A stretch of DNA of 64,000 nt from positions 409,375 through 473,374 of the forward strand of contig NZ_PPFE01000004.1 of assembly GCF_002917925.1 (NCBI RefSeq), given 5' to 3'. Below, piece after piece: positions 53,557 through 64,000 of the stretch. A program made the translations under genes and the position numbers. The stretch comes from Roseovarius confluentis. Lineage in GTDB: Bacteria; Pseudomonadota; Alphaproteobacteria; Rhodobacterales; Rhodobacteraceae. The notes under the pieces were generated by a model. The model searched no databases, was not told the origin of the DNA, and worked only from the letters and a program-made list of their open reading frames with translations. Positions within the stretch are counted from its first letter, which is position 1. Every line of letters begins with the position of its first letter.

Positions 53557-54726
53557 ATGCGGCTGGACACCGGGCAGATCATTTCCGGTGTGGCCCATAC
53601 GGGTCTGATCGTCTTTGCCATCTTCGGCGGGGCGTTCAAGTCCGAGCCCCTGCCGTTCGAGATCACCGAGGTGACGGCGGTCTCGGAAGAGGAATACGCG
53701 GCGATGATCGCCGAGCCGTCGCCGGATGCGGTGGCCAATGTCGACACGCCCGAGCCGCCCGAGGAGGGTCAGACGCCGGAGCTTTCCAGCGAGGCTGACA
53801 CGGCCCCCGAGCAGGACCAGCCCGAAGTGACCGAAAGCGTCGAGCCGGACCCGGTGCCCGAGGCCGTCGAGCCCGAGCCGATCCCGGTGCCCGAGGCCGA
53901 AATCGCAGACGCGCCGCAGGAACCGACGCCGCCTCAGGAAGATACAGCCGTCCTGGCGCCTGAACAGTCGGACCGCCCACAGCCCCGGCCGGCGCCGCGC
54001 GTGGCCCCCGAGGCGGTGGAACAGCCTGACCCGGATGTCGAGATCGCAGATGTGGACCAGGAGGCGCCGGAGCCATCCGAGCAGGCCGAGGAGCCGACTC
54101 CAGAGCAGGAGGAAACCGCCCGGCAGGAGGCCACGACCGAGATCGTGACCGAGGCCGAAGAGGTGGCGTCCGCCGCGCCGCCGCGCTCGGTACGGCCGCG
54201 CACGCGGCCGGAACAGGCGACCCCGGCGGCACAGCCCGACCCGGACCCCGAACCGCGCGACGAGCCCGCACAGCAAGCTGACCCGGAACCGGCGGCGGAG
54301 CCCGAAACGGAGCAGGCCACCAGCCCGGACAGCTCGGCCGTGAATGACGCGCTGGCCGAGGCGCTGGGCGCCGACCCCGAACCGCAGGGCAATCCGCAAG
54401 GCCCGCCGCTGACGGCAGGAGAAAAGGACGGGTTGCGGGTGGCGGTGCAGGAATGCTGGAACGTGGGCTCGCTGAGTTCCGACGCTCTGGCCACCACGGT
54501 AACGGTGGCGGTGTCGATGTCCGAGGATGGCCGCCCGATCACCAACTCGATCCGCATGATCGGCAGCGAGGGGGGTAGCAACTCCTCGGCGCAGCAGGCG
54601 TTCGAGGCCGCGCGGCGGGCGATCATCCGCTGCGGCGCGCGGGGATATGACCTGCCGGTCGAGAAGTTCGCGACATGGCGCGAGATCGAGATGACCTTCA
54701 ACCCGGAGAACATGCGGATCCGATGA
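53557..54726 (+). CDS. tolA: Cell envelope integrity protein TolA
   Basis: 389 aa. N-terminal membrane helix (VAHTGLIVFAIFGGAF), then a long acidic Glu/Pro/Ala-rich stalk of about 250 residues in place of the Ala/Lys helix of enterobacteria, and a C-terminal domain of about 105 residues. The latter has VAVQECWNVGSLSSDALATT, EAARRAIIRCGARGYDLPVE and [14 protein letters not shown], with two Cys that probably pair. It links TolQR to Pal. Its stop overlaps the next start (ATGA). Confidence 0.95.
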   Translation: MRLDTGQIISGVAHTGLIVFAIFGGAFKSEPLPFEITEVTAVSEEEYAAMIAEPSPDAVANVDTPEPPEEGQTPELSSEADTAPEQDQPEVTESVEPDPVPEAVEPEPIPVPEAEIADAPQEPTPPQEDTAVLAPEQSDRPQPRPAPRVAPEAVEQPDPDVEIADVDQEAPEPSEQAEEPTPEQEETARQEATTEIVTEAEEVASAAPPRSVRPRTRPEQATPAAQPDPDPEPRDEPAQQADPEPAAEPETEQATSPDSSAVNDALAEALGADPEPQGNPQGPPLTAGEKDGLRVAVQECWNVGSLSSDALATTVTVAVSMSEDGRPITNSIRMIGSEGGSNSSAQQAFEAARRAIIRCGARGYDLPVEKFATWREIEMTFNPENMRIR

Positions 54727-55085
54727 AACGGCATGGTATCATCGGTGGGGCGGTGCTGGCGGGTCTTTTCGCCCCGGCGGCGGTGTTCGGGACGCAGGCA
54801 TCCGACTGGATCTACGGGTTTCGTGAGGACGTACAGCGCTGCTGGAACCCGGCCGAGGGCGGCGCGGTTGTCACCGTAGCGTTCGAGATGAACCGGGATG
54901 GCACCGTGGTTGACGACAGCCTGCGCTCAATTCCCCGTGAAATGTCCGACACGGACTCTTTCATGGCGGCGCGACGTGCCATCCTGAGATGCGGGCGCGA
55001 AGGGTATGACCTGCCAGCCGAGCAGCATGAGGCGTGGCGCGAGATAGAAATGACATTCGACCCGGTGGTCGAAGGGGAGCAGTGA
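54723..55085 (+). CDS. Free-standing TolA C-terminal domain paralogue
   Basis: 120 aa from the ATG at 54723, overlapping the tolA stop. Signal peptide [20 protein letters not shown], then [40 protein letters not shown] and [15 protein letters not shown]. These blocks match the C-terminal domain of the TolA encoded just before ([25 protein letters not shown]), including both Cys. So it is a tandem duplicate of the TonB-like TolA C domain without helix or stalk, exported to the periplasm. It could compete with TolA for Pal/TolB or work as its partner. Confidence 0.9.
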   Translation: MKRHGIIGGAVLAGLFAPAAVFGTQASDWIYGFREDVQRCWNPAEGGAVVTVAFEMNRDGTVVDDSLRSIPREMSDTDSFMAARRAILRCGREGYDLPAEQHEAWREIEMTFDPVVEGEQ

Positions 55086-55086
55086 C

Positions 55087-56415
55087 ATGAGAGTATTTCT
55101 GGCCCTTGTGGCGATCCTTGCAGGCCTTGCGGCGCCGGTGGTGGCGCAGGAAGAGCGCAGCGGGCCGCTGAGGATCGAGATCACCGAGGGCGTGATCGAG
55201 CCGTTGCCCTTTGCCGTACCGAACTTCGTGGCCGAGAGCGCCCAGGCGCAGGAGATGGCGGCCAATATCACGCGGGTGATCGCCGCCGACCTGACCGGCA
55301 CGGGCCTTTTCCGCGAAATTCCGCAGGATGCGCATATCGCGCGGGTCACCGCGTTTTCCAGCCCGGTGCAATTCGCGGACTGGAAGGCGATCAACGCGCA
55401 GGCGCTGATCGTGGGCGGCGTCAATGTGGATGACACCGGAAAGGTCGTCGTGAAGTTCCGGCTGTACGACGTTTTCGCGGGGCAGCAGATGGGCGACGGC
55501 CTGCAATTCGTGGGGACCGTGGATGGCTGGCGGCGTATCGCGCACAAGGTGTCGGACCAGGTGTATTCACGGCTGACGGGCGAGGACCCGTATTTCGACA
55601 GCCGCGTCGTGTTCGTGTCCGAGACCGGGCCAAAGGATGCGCGGCAGAAGCGGCTGGCGATCATGGACTACGACGGCGCCAATGTGACCTACCTGACGGA
55701 CAGCGCGTCGATCGTGCTGGCACCACGGTTTTCGCCGGGTGGCGACCGGGTGCTTTATACCAGCTACGAAAGCGGATTTCCCAAGATCTACGTGCTGGAC
55801 GTGGCGACGGCGGGGCGCAACGTGCTGAATGCCGCCGATGGCGAGATGAGTTTCGCGCCGCGTTTTGCGCCCAACGGGCAGACCATCGTCTACAGCCTGA
55901 CCACGGGCGGCAACACCGACCTTTATCAGTTGAACATCGGCAGCGGGCAGACTTCGCGCCTGACCACCACGCCGTCGATCGAGACCGCGCCCAGCTTCAG
56001 CCCCGATGGCAGCAGGATCGTGTTCGAATCCGACCGCTCGGGCACGCCGCAGCTTTATGTCATGCCGGCGGGCGGCGGCGAGGCGACGCGGATCAGTTTC
56101 GGCCAGGGCCGCTATGGCACGCCGGTCTGGTCGCCGCGCGGGGACCTGATTGCCTTTACCAAGCAGTCCAAAGGCCGGTTCCATATCGGCGTGATGCGCA
56201 CCGATGGCAGCGAGGAGCGCCTGCTGACCGCGTCCTTCCTGGACGAGGGGCCGACATGGGCGCCCAATGGCCGGGTCATCATGTTCACCCGCGAGACGCA
56301 GGGCGCCCAGGGGGCGTCGAGCCTGTGGTCGGTGGACATCACCGGACGCAACCTCAAGCAGGTTCGGACCGAGACCGGGGCGTCGGACCCGTCCTGGGGA
56401 CCGCTGCAGAACTGA
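55087..56415 (+). CDS. tolB: Tol-Pal system beta-propeller protein TolB
   Basis: 442 aa. Signal peptide ([20 protein letters not shown]), an N-terminal alpha/beta domain ([40 protein letters not shown]) and a six-blade propeller with WD40-like repeats such as [40 protein letters not shown] and [20 protein letters not shown]. It shuttles between Pal and TolA. Starts one base after the TolA-C paralogue. Confidence 0.97.
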   Translation: MRVFLALVAILAGLAAPVVAQEERSGPLRIEITEGVIEPLPFAVPNFVAESAQAQEMAANITRVIAADLTGTGLFREIPQDAHIARVTAFSSPVQFADWKAINAQALIVGGVNVDDTGKVVVKFRLYDVFAGQQMGDGLQFVGTVDGWRRIAHKVSDQVYSRLTGEDPYFDSRVVFVSETGPKDARQKRLAIMDYDGANVTYLTDSASIVLAPRFSPGGDRVLYTSYESGFPKIYVLDVATAGRNVLNAADGEMSFAPRFAPNGQTIVYSLTTGGNTDLYQLNIGSGQTSRLTTTPSIETAPSFSPDGSRIVFESDRSGTPQLYVMPAGGGEATRISFGQGRYGTPVWSPRGDLIAFTKQSKGRFHIGVMRTDGSEERLLTASFLDEGPTWAPNGRVIMFTRETQGAQGASSLWSVDITGRNLKQVRTETGASDPSWGPLQN

Positions 56416-56498
56416 GGCCGCAAAAGGGACATGCATCCGTTGCGGGCCTATGATATTAACCAATTCAAGAGCAGCAAAGCATCGAGTGGGGCACTGAT

Positions 56499-57014
56499 AT
56501 GAAACATCTGAGCAAAGCACTGATCGTGGTGGCGGGGCTGGCGGTAAGCGCCTGCAGCAACCCCGACCGGTTCGGCGACCAATACAACAACGGCGCGGGC
56601 GGCAGCGGCACGGCTGGCGGGGTCGCGGGCACCGCGCAGGACCCGCAATCGCCGCTCTATTTCCAGCAGACGATCGGAGACCGCGTGTTGTTCGCGGTGG
56701 ACCAGTCCACCCTGTCGCCCACGGCGACGGCGACGCTGGACGGTCAGGCGCAATGGCTGGCCACGAACACGGCATACAACGCCATCATCGAAGGCCACGC
56801 CGACGAGCAGGGCACGCGGCAATACAACATCGCGCTGGGCGCACGCCGCGCCAACGCGGTGCAGGAATACCTGATTTCGAAGGGCGTCAGCCCGGCGCGT
56901 CTGAAGGTTATCAGCTATGGCAAAGAACGCCCGCTGGAGATCTGCAGCGAGGAAGCGTGCTATGCCAAGAACCGCCGGGCCGTGACGGTGATCTCGGCGG
57001 TGCCGACAAGCTAG
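56499..57014 (+). CDS. pal: Peptidoglycan-associated lipoprotein Pal
   Basis: 171 aa. Lipoprotein signal with lipobox VVAGLAVSACSN (lipidated Cys about residue 19), a Gly-rich linker, then an OmpA-type domain: TAYNAIIEGHADEQGTRQYN, IALGARRANAVQEYLIS and KNRRAVTVISAVP. Anchors the outer membrane to peptidoglycan during division. An 83-base gap separates it from tolB. Confidence 0.97.
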   Translation: MKHLSKALIVVAGLAVSACSNPDRFGDQYNNGAGGSGTAGGVAGTAQDPQSPLYFQQTIGDRVLFAVDQSTLSPTATATLDGQAQWLATNTAYNAIIEGHADEQGTRQYNIALGARRANAVQEYLISKGVSPARLKVISYGKERPLEICSEEACYAKNRRAVTVISAVPTS

Positions 57015-57033
57015 GACGAATGGTGGGGTGAAC

Positions 57034-57936
57034 ATGCGTCGTGTGATACTGGGCCTTGTGGTGGCCGCGTTCGGGATGGGGCCGGTTTCGGCCTCGGCCC
57101 AGGCCAATACCGAAACCCTGGCGGATATCCGGCAGGAGTTGTCGGTGCTGTATGTCGAGTTGCAGAAGCTGAAGCGTGAGCTGAACACCACCGGCGCCAG
57201 CGGCAATGCGACCGTGGGCGGCAGCGTGCTCGACCGCGTGAACACAATCGAGTCCGAGTTGCAGCGCCTGACCTCGAAGACCGAGGAGCTGGAGTTTCGC
57301 ATCGACAGCGTGGTGACCGACGGCACCAACCGCGTGGGCGACCTGGAATTCCGGATCTGCGAGTTGGAGCCGTCCTGCGATATCGGCAGCATCGAGCCCG
57401 GCGACACGCTGGGCGGGGTGGCGCCCTCGACCGGCGGCAACGCAGGCAGCACCGGAACGGACCCGGCCCCGGCCCCGGCCACGGACACGACCGGCACGAC
57501 CGGCACCGCCACCACCGGCGGCACCACGGGCACCGAGGGTGGCGTGCAGATGGCCGCTGCCGAGCAGGCCGATTTCGACACGGCCATGGCGGCCTTCGAG
57601 GCGGGCGAGTATGCCGCCGCGGCCGAGCAGTTCGAGCGGTTCACGACCAACTATCCCGGCAGCCCGATGGAGGCGCAGGCCGGTCTGAAGCGTGGCGAGG
57701 CGCTGGAGCAGGCCGATGACATGACAGGTGCTGCGCGCGCCTATCTGAATACGTTCAGCACGGCGCCGGACGGCCCGCAGGCGCCGCAGGCGCTGTTCCT
57801 GCTGGGCCGGTCGCTGGGGGCGCTGGGCCAGACCAACGAGGCTTGCCTGACCTTGGGGGAGGTGGCGCAACGCTTTCCGCAATCGCCTGCGGTGGGGCAG
57901 GCGGCCTCGGCGATGCAGAACCTTGGGTGTTCGTGA
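57034..57936 (+). CDS. cpoB: Tol-Pal associated TPR protein CpoB (YbgF)
   Basis: 300 aa from the ATG at 57034 (a GTG at 57028 is in frame). Signal peptide (VILGLVVAAFGMGPVSASAQ), an N-terminal coiled coil (ETLADIRQELSVLYVELQKL, NTIESELQRLTSKTEELEFR), a Thr/Gly-rich linker (about 135-170) and C-terminal TPR repeats (FDTAMAAFEAGEYAAAAEQF, AQAGLKRGEALEQADD). It coordinates peptidoglycan synthesis with outer membrane constriction. The stop overlaps the tilS start (GTGA). Confidence 0.95.
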   Translation: MRRVILGLVVAAFGMGPVSASAQANTETLADIRQELSVLYVELQKLKRELNTTGASGNATVGGSVLDRVNTIESELQRLTSKTEELEFRIDSVVTDGTNRVGDLEFRICELEPSCDIGSIEPGDTLGGVAPSTGGNAGSTGTDPAPAPATDTTGTTGTATTGGTTGTEGGVQMAAAEQADFDTAMAAFEAGEYAAAAEQFERFTTNYPGSPMEAQAGLKRGEALEQADDMTGAARAYLNTFSTAPDGPQAPQALFLLGRSLGALGQTNEACLTLGEVAQRFPQSPAVGQAASAMQNLGCS

Positions 57937-59186
57937 ACGGCCCGACGGCGCATATTCTTGATCAGTTCGTGGCGACATTCGGGAATGCCCGGCCCAAGCG
58001 GCTGGGCATTGCCGTTTCGGGGGGCAGCGATTCGCTTGGGCTGCTACTGCTGGCCCGGCAATGGGCCGCGCAGGGCGGGCCAGAACCTTACGCGGTGACG
58101 GTGGACCACGGTCTGCGCGCAGCGTCGCGCGACGAAGCGGCGGGCGTGGCAGCGCTGTGTGCCCGACTGGGCGTTGCGCACAAGACGCTGGAATGGCGGG
58201 GCTGGGACGGTGCGGGAAACCTGTCCGACCAGGCGCGGCGCGCGCGGTACGGCCTGATCGCGGACTGGGCCGAGGCGGGACAGATCACCGACGTGGCGCT
58301 GGGGCACACGTTGAACGACGTGGCCGAGACATTCGTCATGCGGCTGATGCGCGAGGCGGGTGTCGACGGGCTGGCGGCAATGGCGCCAAGCTGGCGGCAG
58401 GGTACGGTGGAGTTCCGCCGCCCGCTGTTGCAGGTGTCGCGGGCCGAGATGCGCAGGGTGGTGGAGCGCGAGGGGCTGGCTTGGGTCGACGACCCGACCA
58501 ACGAGGACGAGGCCTTTGAACGGGCGCGGGTGCGCAAGGCGCTGGCGGCGCTGGAAGACCTTGGCGTGACCGCGCGGGGACTGGGCAACGTTGCCGGACA
58601 TCTGGGCGAGGTGCGCAGCACGCTGTATTGGTATGTTTTCCTGGCGGCGCGCAACCATGTGAGTTTCGACCGGGGCGACGTGATGGTCGACCGCAAGGGG
58701 TTCCGGACGCTGCCGCGCGACATCTGCCGCCGCATGGTGCAGGAGATCCTGCGTTGGATCAGCGGCGCGGACTACGTTCCGCGCGGCAAGGCGGTCGCCC
58801 TGATGCTGGAGGCGATCCGTGGTGGCAACGGCATGACGTTGCACGGCGTCATGATGAGCGTGGAAACGGATCATCTGCGGTTCGCGCGCGAGCCAAAGGC
58901 GGTGGCGCAGACGCGGGCCGCGCCCGGCGAGGCGTGGGACGGACGTTGGCAGCTGGACGGTCCGTGGCCCGATGGGGCAGAGGTGGCCACGCTGGGCGAG
59001 GCAGGTCTGGCGCACTGCCAAGAGCGGCTGCAGCCAGGTTTGCCACGGTCGTCGCTCCTGGCCAGTCCGGCGGTCTGGCGGGGCGGTCATTTGGTCGCGG
59101 CGCCGCTTGCGGGGTTTGCAGAGGGCTGGACGGCAACACTTTTGCGGGATGAAGACATGTTCTTTGCCAGCATCCTTGCGCATTGA
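57933..59186 (+). CDS. tilS: tRNA(Ile)-lysidine synthase
   Basis: 417 aa from the GTG at 57933, overlapping the cpoB stop; the frame extending upstream lies inside cpoB. The PP-loop ATP-binding motif SGGSDS is at residues 29-34, followed by VDHGLRAASRDEA and LGHTLNDVAETFVMRLMREA. It puts lysidine on C34 of tRNA-Ile(CAU) so that AUA is read. The less conserved C-terminal substrate domain is complete. Confidence 0.95.
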   Translation: MNGPTAHILDQFVATFGNARPKRLGIAVSGGSDSLGLLLLARQWAAQGGPEPYAVTVDHGLRAASRDEAAGVAALCARLGVAHKTLEWRGWDGAGNLSDQARRARYGLIADWAEAGQITDVALGHTLNDVAETFVMRLMREAGVDGLAAMAPSWRQGTVEFRRPLLQVSRAEMRRVVEREGLAWVDDPTNEDEAFERARVRKALAALEDLGVTARGLGNVAGHLGEVRSTLYWYVFLAARNHVSFDRGDVMVDRKGFRTLPRDICRRMVQEILRWISGADYVPRGKAVALMLEAIRGGNGMTLHGVMMSVETDHLRFAREPKAVAQTRAAPGEAWDGRWQLDGPWPDGAEVATLGEAGLAHCQERLQPGLPRSSLLASPAVWRGGHLVAAPLAGFAEGWTATLLRDEDMFFASILAH

Positions 59187-59264
59187 ACATCGCTTAACGA
59201 TCTCTATTTATCATACACGGGCCCTGTGGTAGGTCAGGCCCGGCATCACGTGAGGAGAAAGCCC

Positions 59265-61184
<1,920 letters not shown>

Positions 61185-61186
61185 CG

Positions 61187-61969
61187 ATGACGACCAACGC
61201 GAAGACCGACTGGAACCCGGGCGCCTATGCCCGGTTCCACGACCTCCGCCAGCGCCCGGGCCTGGACCTGGTGAACACGATCAGCAGCATGGGCGCGGGC
61301 GACATCTATGACCTTGGCTGTGGCAACGGTGCCTTGGGCGATGCGCTGCGGGCGCGGGCCGGCAACCGCAAGGTGATCGGGGTCGATGCCAGCCCCGCGA
61401 TGCTTGAAAAAGCCCGCGCCGCCAAGGGATATGACAGTTTCAGTCAGGCCGACATCGCGGAGTGGACACCGTCGCGGACGCCCGGACTGATCTTTTCCAA
61501 CGCCGCGCTGCACTGGGTGGGCAATCACGAGCAATTGCTGCCCCGGCTGGTGCGGATGCTGTCCAAAGGCGGTACGCTGGCGGTACAGATGCCGCACCAG
61601 AACAAGGCGCCCTCGCACCGCGTGTGGCTGAGCCTTGTCGAGGAAATGTTCCCGGGCCGTGTCGAGAAGATGGGCACCCCCGGCGTCATGGCCCCGGTGA
61701 AATACGACGAGCTTTTGTCCGGCATGGGCCAGTTCCGGCTGTGGGAAACCGAGTATTACCAGCGCCTGATGGCCGAGCCGGGCAGCCACCCGGTGCGCCG
61801 CTTCACTGAAAGCACCTATGCCCGCCCCGTGCTGGAGGCGTTGGCCGAGGACGAGAAGGCGGCGCTGATCAAGCGCTACGAGGAAGCGATGCACGCGGCG
61901 TACCCGGTGCGCGCGGATGGCTCTGTCCTGTTCCCGTTCCGCCGGATTTTCTTTACTTTATCGGTCTGA
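61187..61969 (+). CDS. tam: Trans-aconitate 2-methyltransferase family protein
   Basis: 260 aa from the ATG at 61187 (a GTG at 61181 overlaps the ftsH stop and is also possible). SAM motif I is DIYDLGCGNGALGDALRARA, with VIGVDASPAMLEKARA, IFSNAALHWVGNHEQLLPRL and GGTLAVQMPHQNKAPSHRVW, the wording of Tam enzymes. Tam detoxifies trans-aconitate formed from cis-aconitate. The exact acceptor is uncertain because related enzymes methylate other acids. Followed by a twin-hairpin element. Confidence 0.85.
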   Translation: MTTNAKTDWNPGAYARFHDLRQRPGLDLVNTISSMGAGDIYDLGCGNGALGDALRARAGNRKVIGVDASPAMLEKARAAKGYDSFSQADIAEWTPSRTPGLIFSNAALHWVGNHEQLLPRLVRMLSKGGTLAVQMPHQNKAPSHRVWLSLVEEMFPGRVEKMGTPGVMAPVKYDELLSGMGQFRLWETEYYQRLMAEPGSHPVRRFTESTYARPVLEALAEDEKAALIKRYEEAMHAAYPVRADGSVLFPFRRIFFTLSV

Positions 61970-61978
61970 GCGCGGGCG

Positions 61979-62020
61979 TTTCTTTCAAAAGAAAACGGGA
62001 CGGAATTTTGAAAAATTCCG
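61979..62020. repeat. Twin-hairpin element 2
   Basis: First hairpin 61979-61994: arms TTTCTTT and AAAGAAA. Second 62001-62020: arms CGGAATTTT and AAAATTCCG, 2-base loop. Same two-hairpin layout as 26710-26756. It lies between the converging tam and the minus-strand gene at 62038, so it may end both transcripts. Confidence 0.7.
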
Positions 62021-62037
62021 GGCCGCGCGTGGCACCG

Positions 62038-62958
62038 TCAGACATCGTTTCGCGCGGCGTAATAGCGCATGGCCGCGTCCAACAGGCGAAGTCCCGTGTC
62101 GAACGCGGTAAGCTGCATATCGTGGACGGCATCGGGTCGTCCCGTGGGCAGGTCCGCCGTGACGCTGTCGGTCAGGGCCAGCCGCGTGGCGCCATTGTGA
62201 AACATCTTGATGCACTCCATGACCACGTCACCGTTGGGCGGTTCTTCAAGTACCTCGTTCATCAGGTCCAGCACGTCGTCGGATATGCAGAGCGTCCGAT
62301 ACATCAGGCCGACCGCGTTGCGTTCCGCCATGTGCAGGTTTTTGAATGCGGGAGCGTCGCGCCAGACACACGGGATTTGCGCGCCGAGCGCCTGCAGTCT
62401 TTGCACCGCGTAAGGCAACAGGAAAAGCTGCGTGTCGTTGTCGATGAACCGACCCGAGATCAGGGTCTCGCGGCCGCGATTGTAAGCCTCGTCCAGTGTC
62501 AGGCCGCGGTTGAACCGCGCCAGCATCTCTGCGGCGGATTCCCCCGGCAGTGCGCGGGGCGCGGGCATCGACCGGGCCCACGCCCAGCCGTCGCGCAGGC
62601 CGCGCATATGCTCGGACATCACCGACCTGTCGTGCTTGAGCGCGCTGTCGAACTCCGCCTGCGTGCCCTTGGCCGCCAGCGTGGCCATCAGCAGGATGTG
62701 CCGGTGCTCGGGGCCGAGCGCGTCGAGGTCTTGTGCCCCGGCCTTCTCGCGCACGTCCTCGAACAGCTCGTAGACCTGCACCGCCATCCAGTCTGTCTCG
62801 CTGACACCTGGATAGTGCCGGCGGTTCGTGGCAGTGGTCAGGATCGTGCCGTGCTTGACCAGCGCGATGGTCCGGATCTCGGCATGGAATGTCTTGACCG
62901 ACTGCCAGGCCGTATCGGACATCGCGTGCCGTTTCTTCCTAAAGAGAGTAAAGCCCAT
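62038..62958 (-). CDS. Hypothetical protein
   Basis: 306 aa from the ATG at 62958 (MGFTLFRKKRHAMSDTAWQS). The frame is open further upstream but without a family-like sequence. It is soluble and mostly helical, with blocks such as TTATNRRHYPGVSETDWMAV, HILLMATLAAKGTQAEFDSA, RFIDNDTQLFLLPYAVQRLQ and LCISDDVLDLMNEVLEEPPN. No signal peptide, metal site or known domain is recognised. It stands alone between a twin-hairpin element and a divergent MOSC gene. Confidence 0.72.
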   Translation of the reverse strand: MGFTLFRKKRHAMSDTAWQSVKTFHAEIRTIALVKHGTILTTATNRRHYPGVSETDWMAVQVYELFEDVREKAGAQDLDALGPEHRHILLMATLAAKGTQAEFDSALKHDRSVMSEHMRGLRDGWAWARSMPAPRALPGESAAEMLARFNRGLTLDEAYNRGRETLISGRFIDNDTQLFLLPYAVQRLQALGAQIPCVWRDAPAFKNLHMAERNAVGLMYRTLCISDDVLDLMNEVLEEPPNGDVVMECIKMFHNGATRLALTDSVTADLPTGRPDAVHDMQLTAFDTGLRLLDAAMRYYAARNDV

Positions 62959-63118
62959 GACTGTCTTTCCCACTGTGAGTCTGGCCAAGTCTACGCATCG
63001 ACCTTGACCGGTTTCAGGCGAAAGGGTGACATGATAGGAAAACCGCGTGGGCCATTTGGTCACCACGCATCTTCCCAAGTCCGTCTTCGCCGCGGGACAA
63101 GAGCCAAGAAGGGATGAC

Positions 63119-63727
63119 ATGCCTGCCTTGATACCCACCGCCCATTATGCCGACATCACCTGGATCGGATGCGTTCCCGACCAGGAGAGCGACATCCGCT
63201 CGGCCCCGCTTGGCCAGGTGGATCTGACGTGGGACGGCGTGCCCGGCGAGTTTCACGGCGGGCGCACGCGTCCGTCTTGTGTTCGGGTAAAGGACCAGCA
63301 CGCGGAAGGCACCGAGATTGCCAATGTGCGGCAGTTGTCCGTCGTGTCGGCCGAGGAGATGGCGGCGATCGCCGAGGAGATCGGGATCGACGCCTTGCGC
63401 CCCGAATGGCTGGGCGCGTCGCTGGTGCTGAAAGGCATCGACGACTTCAGCCGCCTGCCGCCCTCGTCGCGCTTGCAGACCGACAGTGGCACGGCGCTGA
63501 TCGTCGACATGGAGAACCGGCCCTGCATCTGGCCGGCCAAGGAGTTGGAGAAGGATCATCCGGGTCTTGGCAAGCTTTTCAAGCCCGCGGCGGCGCACCG
63601 GCGGGGGGTCACGGCCTGGGTCGAACGGCCCGGACCATTGCGCGTGGGAGACCGGATGCGCCTGCACGTGCCGGACCAGCGGCCCTGGTTGCATCTGGAG
63701 GGATGCCTGAGCGGCAAGTCCTTCTGA
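63119..63727 (+). CDS. MOSC domain protein
   Basis: 202 aa from the ATG at 63119, preceded by AGAAGGGATGAC; the longer frame lacks family match. The MOSC core is IANVRQLSVVSAEEMAAIAE, the conserved Gly-x-Asp segment and NRPCIWPAKELEKDHPGLGK, with the central Cys. MOSC domains of molybdenum cofactor sulfurases bind Moco and carry a persulfide Cys. Stand-alone bacterial forms such as YiiM act in Mo enzymes that reduce N-hydroxylated compounds. A role here is inferred from the fold only. Confidence 0.85.
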   Translation: MPALIPTAHYADITWIGCVPDQESDIRSAPLGQVDLTWDGVPGEFHGGRTRPSCVRVKDQHAEGTEIANVRQLSVVSAEEMAAIAEEIGIDALRPEWLGASLVLKGIDDFSRLPPSSRLQTDSGTALIVDMENRPCIWPAKELEKDHPGLGKLFKPAAAHRRGVTAWVERPGPLRVGDRMRLHVPDQRPWLHLEGCLSGKSF

Positions 63728-63873
63728 GCGCGAGATGTTTCCGATGTGAAACGCGGGCGCGACAGGCTGCCGCATCAGCCCCCGGAAATGTCGGATTCCT
63801 GACCGGGTGACGGCGCCCGACTTTGTATGGCTGTCCCGGAAGCATCATCGCTTATGTCCAAAGGGAAGACACA

Positions 63874-64000
63874 ATGAGCCACAAATCAGACATCGAGATT
63901 GCGCGTGCGGCGTCGAAGAAGCCGATCCAGGAGATTGGCGACAAGCTTGGGATCCCGGGCGAACATCTGCTGCCCTACGGGCATGACAAGGCGAAGGTGA
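63874..64000 (+). CDS. fhs: Formate--tetrahydrofolate ligase (partial, cut by right edge)
   Basis: The first 42 codons are inside the window: [20 protein letters not shown] then [20 protein letters not shown], the N terminus of formyltetrahydrofolate synthetase, which makes 10-formyl-THF from formate, THF and ATP. AAAGGGAAG lies upstream of the ATG. The frame continues open to the edge. Confidence 0.92.
   Translation, partial: MSHKSDIEIARAASKKPIQEIGDKLGIPGEHLLPYGHDKAKV

Overview
The window looks like a piece of the chromosome of a marine alphaproteobacterium of the Roseobacter group (Rhodobacteraceae). Coding regions are very GC-rich, genes are tightly packed with many ATGA/GTGA stop-start overlaps, and the gene content (phosphatidylcholine synthase, DUF1127, DUF484, DUF6525, group III truncated haemoglobin, the order tolQRAB-pal-cpoB-tilS-ftsH) is typical of that group. 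A likely mmtN gene would fit a Roseovarius-like organism, but the genus is a guess. I see no prophage, intact insertion sequence, CRISPR array or rRNA.

Layout. 1-2452: an FHA protein (cut by the left edge) and a Ser/Thr protein kinase. 2885-10190: a MocR-type regulator divergent from a seven-gene Nit1C cluster (nitB-nitH order: MSMEG_0572-like protein, nitrilase, radical SAM, GNAT, AIR-synthase-like, MSMEG_0570-like, flavin oxidoreductase), a cluster linked elsewhere to nitrile/cyanide assimilation. Repeated TGTATG sites lie between regulator and operon. 10957-14922: class III aminotransferase, TusA-like protein, LysA-fold PLP decarboxylase and a methyltransferase with clear similarity to the methyltransferase domain of methionine S-methyltransferases (MmtN type). 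Together these look like a DMSP-synthesis cluster working through S-methylmethionine. 15451-21313: a nine-gene minus-strand operon that reads as a Zur-controlled zinc-starvation system (COG0523 GTPase, DUF1826, DUF6525, a 55-aa protein, His-rich ZrgA-like protein, ABC ATPase and permease, two DUF3299 proteins), with two tandem Zur-box-like palindromes upstream.

22138-47940: mostly core genes: tRNA-Arg, truA, ycjX/GNAT/ycjF, ileS, benE, map, sfsA, pcs, xerC, fsa, priA, a YeeE/YedE sulfur transporter, prmA and DUF1127. 48246-63727: ruvCAB, a complete Tol-Pal operon carrying an extra free-standing copy of the TolA C-terminal domain, tilS, ftsH, a Tam-like methyltransferase and a MOSC protein. 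The right edge cuts fhs.

Short dispersed elements run through the core part: hairpins built on GTGGGT...ACCCAC followed by CTACG (one lies in frame inside priA and one supplies the stop codon of yeeE), 21-bp GTCCCGG...CCGGGAC palindromes on both sides of priA, a GAGTATTTTTGG-type motif just after three coding regions, and two twin-hairpin elements.
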